From positions 62,001 to 126,000 of the forward strand of contig JAKAAX010000002.1 in assembly GCA_021802125.1 (NCBI GenBank): a stretch of 64,000 bases of DNA, given 5' to 3'. Each line of letters begins with the position of its first letter. The first letter of the stretch is position 1. The notes under the pieces were generated by a model, which was given only the letters and a program-made list of their open reading frames with translations, was not told the DNA's origin and ran no database searches. A program made the translations under genes and the position numbers. Positions 58,670 to 64,000 of this stretch are shown one piece after another. The stretch comes from Thermoplasmata archaeon. Its GTDB lineage: Archaea; Thermoplasmatota; Thermoplasmata; Lutacidiplasmatales; UBA184.

Positions 58670-60561
58670 AGGCCGGTCTGGAGATCCACCAGCAGCTCTC
58701 GACCGGGAAGCTGTTCTGCGACTGCCCGAGCGAGCTCTCCGACGAGACGCAGGGGACCTTCGTACGGCGTCTCCACGCCGTGGTCGGGGAGACGGGGACC
58801 CAGGACCAGGCCGCGCGGCTCCAGAGCGGCCGGGGCCTCCGCTACCGCTACGAGGTCTCCCCGAACTCCTGTCTCGTGGAGGCGGACGAGGAGCCCCCGC
58901 ACGGGCTGAACCCCAAGGCCCTCGGGGTCGTTCTCACCCTGTCGGAGCTGCTGCACGCCCACGTCATCGACGAGGTCCAGATCATGCGGAAGACCGTCGT
59001 GGACGGCTCGAACACGAGCGGGTTCCAGCGAACGGCCCTGATCGCGGTCGATGGGGAGATCTCGGTCAACGGGAAGCGGTTCACGATCCCGTCCATCTGC
59101 CTGGAGGAGGACGCGGCCCGGAAGGTCGGGGACGCCCCCGGGGAGGTCCAGTATCGCCTGGACCGGCTGGGCATCCCGCTGCTCGAGATCGCGACGGGTC
59201 CTGAGATCTCGAGCGGAGAGGAGGCGCGGGACGTGGCCGAGGCGCTGGGCGCTCTCCTCCGCGCGACGCGGAAGGTCAAGCGGGGCCTCGGGACGATCCG
59301 AGAGGACCTCAACGTCAGCATCGAGGGAGGCGCCCGCGTGGAGATCAAGGGGGTCCAGGAGCTCCGGGCGATCCCCGAATTCGTGGAGAACGAGGTCGGG
59401 CGGCAGACGCTTCTCCTCGAGCTGCGCGAGAAGCTCCGCTCCCACGGAGCCTCCGTGCCCACCACTCCCCCCGTTGACGTGTCGGAGGTGTTCCGGACGA
59501 CCACCTCACGAGGCGTCAAGGACGCGCTCGCCAAGGGAGGCCGGGTGTTGGCCCTGCCGCTGCCCGGCTTCTCCGGACTGCTCGGGACCTCGAAGACCGG
59601 ACCCGAACGGCTCGGGAGGGAGCTCGCGGACTACGCCAGGGCCACGGGGGTCGGAGGGATCCTGCACTCGGACGAGCTGCCGGCGTACGGGGTCACGCCT
59701 CAGGAGGTCGAGGCCGTCCGCTCGAGGCTGGGCCTCGGCGGGAAGGAACAAGACGCGTACGTGCTCGTGGCGGCGGCCGCCGGGCCCGCCGAGCGGGCGA
59801 TCGAAGCGGTGCGCGCCCGGGCGCGCGAGGCGCTCCGGGGGGTCCCGGAAGAGACCCGCGACCCGGTCTTGGAAGGGAGGACCCGCTACAGCCGTCCACT
59901 TCCCGGCCGGCACCGGATGTACCCTGAGACCGACATCCCCCCCATCCCGATCGACGCGCGACTCCTCCAGGAATTGCACCTCCACCTCCCTGAGCGTCCG
60001 GAGGAGACCCTCGCGCGACTGACCTCGAAGGTCGGGCTCGCTCCCGACGTCGCTCGGAAGCTCGTTCGTGAGGGCGAGGTCGAGGTCTTCGACCGGCTGG
60101 TCGCCTCCGGGCACCCGGTCCCGCTCGTCGCACGGCTCTTGACCACCGAGCTCCCGGCGCTGGAGGCGGGGCTCCCTGCGCCCATCGCCGAGAGCGATGA
60201 GGCGCGCGTCCGGCTCCTGGAGCCGGTGCTCCAGGCCATCGGGTCCGGGAGGTTCGCGAAGGAGGGCCTGGGACGCGTGCTGACCCTGCACTTCCAGGAG
60301 CGACGGGACCTGGACTCGGCGATCGCCGCGGCGGGACTGAGCGCTCTGAGCGCGGAGGAGCTCCAGGGCATGGCGAAGAAGGTTGTCGAAGCGAACGTCG
60401 GGCTCCTGCGCGAACGGGGGGCGAGCGCCTTCCAGCCTCTCATGGGGGACCTCATGGCCTCCGTGCGGGGCCGGCGCGACGGCAAGGAGGTCGCCGAGGT
60501 GTTGCGGCGGGCGGTCCAGGAGCGGCTGGGCGCCCTTGGCGGGGACGGAAAGTCCCCATGA
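58666..60561 (+). CDS. gatE: Glu-tRNA(Gln) amidotransferase subunit E
   Basis: This 631-residue protein is the archaeal GatB-related kinase/amidotransferase. It starts KAGLEIHQQLSTGKLFCDCP and includes GSNTSGFQRTALIAVDG, RLGIPLLEIATGPEI, GTIREDLNVSIEGGARVEIKG, an AspRS-like inserted domain, and RHRMYPETDIPPI. The C-terminal YqeY-like domain starts near residue 470. Length is typical. With GatD it turns Glu-tRNA(Gln) into Gln-tRNA(Gln) and tells that the organism lacks a direct route or uses both. GTG 58666 overlaps gatD. Confidence 0.97.
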   Translation: MKAGLEIHQQLSTGKLFCDCPSELSDETQGTFVRRLHAVVGETGTQDQAARLQSGRGLRYRYEVSPNSCLVEADEEPPHGLNPKALGVVLTLSELLHAHVIDEVQIMRKTVVDGSNTSGFQRTALIAVDGEISVNGKRFTIPSICLEEDAARKVGDAPGEVQYRLDRLGIPLLEIATGPEISSGEEARDVAEALGALLRATRKVKRGLGTIREDLNVSIEGGARVEIKGVQELRAIPEFVENEVGRQTLLLELREKLRSHGASVPTTPPVDVSEVFRTTTSRGVKDALAKGGRVLALPLPGFSGLLGTSKTGPERLGRELADYARATGVGGILHSDELPAYGVTPQEVEAVRSRLGLGGKEQDAYVLVAAAAGPAERAIEAVRARAREALRGVPEETRDPVLEGRTRYSRPLPGRHRMYPETDIPPIPIDARLLQELHLHLPERPEETLARLTSKVGLAPDVARKLVREGEVEVFDRLVASGHPVPLVARLLTTELPALEAGLPAPIAESDEARVRLLEPVLQAIGSGRFAKEGLGRVLTLHFQERRDLDSAIAAAGLSALSAEELQGMAKKVVEANVGLLRERGASAFQPLMGDLMASVRGRRDGKEVAEVLRRAVQERLGALGGDGKSP

Positions 60562-61298
60562 CCCTCCACGCCCGCAGGCCGGTGCAGAAGCGGGCGCGCC
60601 GTCCCCGGGCCGTCTTCACGGACATCGACGGCACGCTCACGGACCGCGAGCGACGCATGGACCTTGGGGCGGTGCGTGCGCTCTCGAAGCTCCGAGAGGA
60701 ACGCGTTCCCGTCGTCTTCGCGACCGGGAACGTCCTCCCGGTCGTGCTCGGCCTTCAGCGGTTCCTGGGCCTGAAGGGCCCGATCATCGCGGAGAACGGC
60801 GGGCTCGTCTACTTCAGCGAGGATCGGGTCGTGCGTCTCGCCCGGCGCACCACGGCCCTCAAGGCCTACGCGAAGGCCCGACGCACCCTCGACGTCCGTC
60901 CGCTCTTCACCGACCGCTGGCGCGAGACCGAGGTCGCGCTCGAACCGACGCTGGACCCCCGCGAGGTGGAGCGCGCCGTCCGTGGATGCGGAGTGAAGGT
61001 CGAATCGACCGGCTTCGCCATCCATCTCTTCGAACCCTCCGCCGGGAAGCTCCCCGCCGCTCGGCTCGTCGCGAAGGAGCTCGGGGTCGATCTCGAGGAC
61101 TGCCTCGTGGCGGGGGACGGCGACAACGACGTGGCGCTGCTCCAGGCCGCGGGGGTGGCCGTAAGTTTCCCCGACGCGTCCCCTCTCGCCCGAGCTAGTG
61201 CGCACTACATCACACGCGCACGTCACGGTGCAGGTTTCCTAGAAGCTTTAACCCGATTCGGCTTGCTGCCTCCCGAATGGGAGCAGCAGGTACGCTGA
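60558..61298 (+). CDS. phosphoglycolate phosphatase (archaeal HAD type)
   Basis: This 246-residue HAD hydrolase has DIDGTLTD (nucleophile Asp about residue 22), VVFATGNVLPVVLGLQRFLG, AENGGLVYF, and GDGDNDVALLQAAG with the Mg-binding Asp residues. The archaeal family clears 2-phosphoglycolate and related phosphates. The start overlaps the gatE stop (ATGA), making it the last coupled gene of the operon. The promoter of the following small gene lies within its final codons. Confidence 0.88.
   Translation: MTLHARRPVQKRARRPRAVFTDIDGTLTDRERRMDLGAVRALSKLREERVPVVFATGNVLPVVLGLQRFLGLKGPIIAENGGLVYFSEDRVVRLARRTTALKAYAKARRTLDVRPLFTDRWRETEVALEPTLDPREVERAVRGCGVKVESTGFAIHLFEPSAGKLPAARLVAKELGVDLEDCLVAGDGDNDVALLQAAGVAVSFPDASPLARASAHYITRARHGAGFLEALTRFGLLPPEWEQQVR
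61245..61252 (+). promoter_or_regulatory. TATA-like box inside the phosphatase gene
   Basis: GCTTTAAC is centred about 28 bases before ATG 61277 and would give the small zinc-finger gene its own leaderless transcript, although its first 22 bases overlap the phosphatase gene. Confidence 0.5.
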
Positions 61299-61498
61299 AG
61301 CCCCTCATCGTCTCGCCCTGCGCCCGCTGCGGCCGGCCCGCGCACCTTCGGTGCGTCGTGTGCGGGAGGACGGCCTGCCGGGACTGCCTCGACGAGGACG
61401 AGCGGATCTGTCAGGACTGCGCGGCCGAGGCCAAGCGGGGGACCCGCCCGCTGAGCGGCCACCCCCCTTCCCGCAAGGCGGTTCCCCACTCTCGGTGA
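61277..61498 (+). CDS. small zinc-finger protein
   Basis: This 73-residue protein has four CxxC pairs in order: CARC, CVVC, CRDC and CQDC (residues about 15-48), with acidic residues and a basic tail. The arrangement fits a B-box- or AN1-like double zinc finger, and many archaeal small proteins of this type act as adaptors. It overlaps the phosphatase gene by 22 bases in another frame but has its own TATA-like box. Confidence 0.75.
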   Translation: MGAAGTLKPLIVSPCARCGRPAHLRCVVCGRTACRDCLDEDERICQDCAAEAKRGTRPLSGHPPSRKAVPHSR

Positions 61499-61536
61499 GG
61501 TGTGGACGGGCGACCGACCCTGGTCGGTCCTGTCCC

Positions 61537-61857
61537 CTACGGTTCGGCGGGGTCCGGTGGGTAGGCTCCCTCGGTGTCGAAGAGCCGCAGGGGGCTCGAG
61601 GGGAGCTGGAGCCCGAGCCAGATCATCCCGGAGCCGATGAGCGTCGCGAACGCGCCCAGGGCCAGTACGACGGTCGCGTACCATCCCCACTCGCTGCAGA
61701 CGTGCATGATCCCGAGGAACATCTGGCACTGCCCGAGCGCCGGGACCATGTGCAGGTAGATGTTCAGAAGGATGCCCCCGCCCATGCCGATGAGCAGGAG
61801 GAGGCTTCCGCCGGAGATCAGACCGGCCCGTCGGTTGCCTCCGACCCCAGGGCGCAT
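61537..61857 (-). CDS. small membrane protein, two to three helices
   Basis: This 106-residue protein has hydrophobic segments at about residues 12-33, possibly 40-53, and 60-82, plus a Pro-rich cytoplasmic tail. Two cysteines (GQC and HVC) lie in the loop between helices. No family is recognised. GCTTAAAC is centred 25.5 bases before ATG 61857, supporting its own leaderless transcript. It follows the GH25-PKD gene on the same strand 52 bases downstream. Confidence 0.72.
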   Translation of the reverse strand: MRPGVGGNRRAGLISGGSLLLLIGMGGGILLNIYLHMVPALGQCQMFLGIMHVCSEWGWYATVVLALGAFATLIGSGMIWLGLQLPSSPLRLFDTEGAYPPDPAEP

Positions 61858-61878
61858 GAGGGGCCGAGACGGACGCCT

Positions 61879-61886
61879 GTTTAAGC
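61879..61886 (-). promoter_or_regulatory. TATA-like box of the small membrane-protein gene
   Basis: GCTTAAAC on the minus strand is centred 25.5 bases before ATG 61857. Confidence 0.55.
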
Positions 61887-61911
61887 TTCTCGCCGACCGC
61901 GTGAGGGGGCT

Positions 61912-64000
61912 CTAGAAGGGGCGAGGCTCGTAGCCCTGCGGGGAAGGAGCGTAGGCGGAGTTCGGGTCCTCCGGCGGGTAGGTCGGTGGCTGCTTCCTCT
62001 GTCGGGACCGGATGACGAGGGTGATCACGACCCCCACCACCAGGATGGCCCCCAGCAGGAGCAGAAGCGTGGTCAGGGCGGTCGGAGAGAGCCCGAAGGG
62101 CCCGGAGGTGCTGGACGTCGTGGAGTTCTTGCCCGGGGACGTCCCGACCGAGTTGGGCTGCCAGGTGAGGTTGAAGTAGACCGGGACCGGGGAGCCCCCC
62201 ACGACGGTCACGGACTGCTGGGAGGATTGGTAGCTGGGCGCGGTTACGCTCACGACGTAGCTGCCCGCACCGAAGGGCGCTCGGAAGCTGCCGTTCGTCC
62301 CGGTCAGGAGGGTCGAGACCACCTGCTGGGTGGAGAGCACGCTCACCTTGACCGTCGCCCCGGCCAGGAGGAAGTTCGAGGAGGCGTTGCGGACCTGCCC
62401 AAAGATCACCCCCTCGGTGGGGAGGGTGACCACGACGGTGATCGGAGCGGACGCCGCCCTCGTCCCGGCGCTGTCGGTCACGGTGACGTTGACCTGGAAT
62501 GTCCCCGCGGCCTTGTACGTGTGGCTCGCGGACGTGGTCGTGGTCGTCGAGACGCCTCCGTCCCCGAAGTTCCAGGAGAACTGCGTGTACGGTGGGGTCC
62601 CTCCCGTCGGCGAGGCGGAGAACGTCGCCAGAGCCCCTTTCACGACGCTCGAGGGCCCTGAGGCGGACACCGAGAGCTGGCTCGGGGGTGCACTTCCGAC
62701 CGAGACCAAGACCGAGGCCGAGTTGGTGTGACCCGCAGAGTCGTTGACGACGAGCGTCGCGGTGTAGTTCCCGGCAGAGCTGTAGGTGTGGGCAGGGTTC
62801 TGCGCCACGGAGTGCGCGGAAGCGTCCCCGAACGTCCAGAACCAGGTGTAGGGTGACGTGCCCCCGCTGGCTCCTCCGGTGAACTGCACGGAGAGCGGGG
62901 CGTTCCCGGTGGTCGGGAGGGCCGACGCGGTCGCGGTCAGCGGGAGGGCCGCCGGAGAGACCTGGACCGAGACCGTCTGCGAGACGGCGGTCGTCCCGAG
63001 GCTGTCGGTCACAGTGACCGCGGCGCTGAAGGTCTGCGCCGTCGAGGTGGTGTACGTGTGGCTCGGGTTCTGCAGCGTGCTGGTCCCCGTGTCACCGAAG
63101 GTCCAGGCGTACGAGTAGCCCCCCGAGCCGCCGGAGGGGGTGCAGGTGAACGCGACGGTGAGCGGGGACGTGCCGGTGAGGGGGCTGCCCGCCGCGCTCA
63201 CCGCGAGCGCCGAGGTGCCGCTGACCGTGATGGTCGCGGTGGACGAGGTGGCCGTATGCTTGGCCGTGTCGTTGACGATGACCGTCGCGACGTAGCTTCC
63301 CGCGCTCGTGTAGGTGTGCGTCGGGCTCACCGCGGTCGACTTCGTTCCGTCGCCGAACCCCCAGAACCACGTGTAGGGCGCGGTGCCGCCGGTCGCGGAG
63401 CCGGTGAAGGTCACCGACAGCGGGGCGGCGCCGCTCGTGGGCGTCGCCGACGCGCTCACCGAGAGCAAGGTGCCGGAGACGGTGAAGGAGCATCCGGTCC
63501 CAGTCGAGCCGGTCTTCCCGAGCGAGTCCGTGACCGTGAGGAGCGGGGTCACGGTCCCCGCGGCGGTGTACATGTGGTTGACGGGGTTCGTCGTCCCGGT
63601 TCCTCCATCTCCGAAGGTCCAGGCGTAGGTGTAGGGCGGGGTCCCGCCGGTCACCGACGCGGTGAAGTTGATCGTGTCGCCGACCGCGAAGCTGCCTCCG
63701 CAGGAGAGCGCGCCTCCCGTGTTCTCGTCGAGCATCGCGTACGAGGCGGCGGGTGGCGTGGACCCGCCCCCGCTCCCGAAGATGTAGCTCTGCAGGTTCG
63801 TGGACCCCCCGTTGAAGTAGTCCACGTCCGAGGAGCCGTTGATCCCGCCGACGCTGCCGCTGCTGGAGTACTGCCAGTAGGCCCACGACGGCCAGACCCC
63901 GGTGTTGGGGGAGGTGACCCCGTAGTTCGCGATCCACAGGGGGTACATCGTCAGCCAGGGCTCCATGCAGCTGCCGGCCTCCGCGCTGTCCGTGTAGATG
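61912..64000 (-). CDS. GH25-type muramidase/PKD membrane-anchored surface protein, C-terminal part
   Basis: The reading frame is open to the window edge, so the N-terminus is missing. The first 75 codons read YTDSAEAGSC, LWIANYGVTSPNTGVW and WAYWQYSSSGSVGGINGSSD then VDYF, the typical end of a GH25 (Chalaropsis-type) lysozyme. Five PKD domains follow (each with WxFGDG or WNFGD and HTY), then a carboxypeptidase-regulatory-like domain (EGVIFGQVRNASSNFLLAGA). A Ser/Thr linker and a membrane helix (about 40 residues from the C-terminus) end the chain. It would display a peptidoglycan-cleaving enzyme at the cell surface. The catalytic Asp/Glu residues lie outside the window. Confidence 0.85.
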   Translation of the reverse strand, partial: IYTDSAEAGSCMEPWLTMYPLWIANYGVTSPNTGVWPSWAYWQYSSSGSVGGINGSSDVDYFNGGSTNLQSYIFGSGGGSTPPAASYAMLDENTGGALSCGGSFAVGDTINFTASVTGGTPPYTYAWTFGDGGTGTTNPVNHMYTAAGTVTPLLTVTDSLGKTGSTGTGCSFTVSGTLLSVSASATPTSGAAPLSVTFTGSATGGTAPYTWFWGFGDGTKSTAVSPTHTYTSAGSYVATVIVNDTAKHTATSSTATITVSGTSALAVSAAGSPLTGTSPLTVAFTCTPSGGSGGYSYAWTFGDTGTSTLQNPSHTYTTSTAQTFSAAVTVTDSLGTTAVSQTVSVQVSPAALPLTATASALPTTGNAPLSVQFTGGASGGTSPYTWFWTFGDASAHSVAQNPAHTYSSAGNYTATLVVNDSAGHTNSASVLVSVGSAPPSQLSVSASGPSSVVKGALATFSASPTGGTPPYTQFSWNFGDGGVSTTTTTSASHTYKAAGTFQVNVTVTDSAGTRAASAPITVVVTLPTEGVIFGQVRNASSNFLLAGATVKVSVLSTQQVVSTLLTGTNGSFRAPFGAGSYVVSVTAPSYQSSQQSVTVVGGSPVPVYFNLTWQPNSVGTSPGKNSTTSSTSGPFGLSPTALTTLLLLLGAILVVGVVITLVIRSRQRKQPPTYPPEDPNSAYAPSPQGYEPRPF

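Noticed and set aside
1..64000. CRISPR array, insertion sequence, prophage or rRNA genes
   Set aside because: No regularly spaced repeats, transposase or integrase motifs, terminal inverted repeats, phage structural genes or rRNA sequence were seen.

Overview
The window is very GC-rich, gene-dense DNA from an archaeon. Archaeal markers seen directly are a thermosome subunit, the GatD/GatE amidotransferase pair, pelota, an archaeal-type phosphoglycolate phosphatase, a tRNA with an apparent intron in its D-loop, and many genes with a TATA-like box about 24-28 bases before the start codon (leaderless transcription). YVTN/PKD surface proteins with C-terminal membrane anchors, a Bat-type HTH_10 regulator, a receiver-DUF835-HTH protein and formate-tetrahydrofolate ligase suggest a member of the Thermoplasmatota. 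That placement is inference. No rRNA, CRISPR array, insertion sequence or prophage was seen.

Layout. 1-5.3 kb: an SRPBCC tail, a GMC oxidoreductase, a thioredoxin-like protein, a Cys-containing HTH regulator overlapping a TusA-like protein, and membrane proteins. 5.4-7.3 kb: divergent sulfur genes, an APS/PAPS reductase and a ComA-like phosphosulfolactate synthase with a C-terminal winged helix. 7.3-17.4 kb: PurT, a GltD-like flavoprotein, a low-GC gap, a glycosyltransferase, an ICMT-like methyltransferase, pelota with an unknown partner, a PadR-controlled ABC exporter with a perfect 20-bp operator-like palindrome, and OsmC. 17.5-25.7 kb: a signalling block with a cupredoxin, four CBS-pair proteins, a universal stress protein, a pseudo-receiver, a PAS histidine kinase, a receiver-HTH protein and a phosphoribosyltransferase. 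25.7-36.7 kb: formate-THF ligase, helical and hemerythrin proteins, a transporter, and a group 3b-like [NiFe] hydrogenase operon with maturation genes and an embedded cyclic-nucleotide-binding protein. 36.8-45.1 kb: thermosome, IlvE, a fifth CBS protein, a second phosphoribosyltransferase, an HTH_10 regulator, chorismate mutase, a U32 protein and a hemerythrin.

45.3-52.5 kb is the most distinctive block: a compact seven-gene set for the central anaerobic benzoyl-CoA pathway (Oah, BcrB, BcrA, BcrD-like, BcrC, Dch, Had). It should take benzoyl-CoA through ATP-dependent ring reduction to 3-hydroxypimeloyl-CoA. The hydrogenase upstream can exchange electrons with NAD(P)H, and a link between the two is possible but unproven. 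52.6-64 kb holds an isochorismatase-fold protein, a YVTN/PKD surface protein, the tRNA, a GC-rich structured intergenic stretch, an operon of an unknown gene with GatD, GatE and phosphoglycolate phosphatase, two small genes, and the C-terminal part of a membrane-anchored GH25 muramidase-PKD protein that runs off the window.
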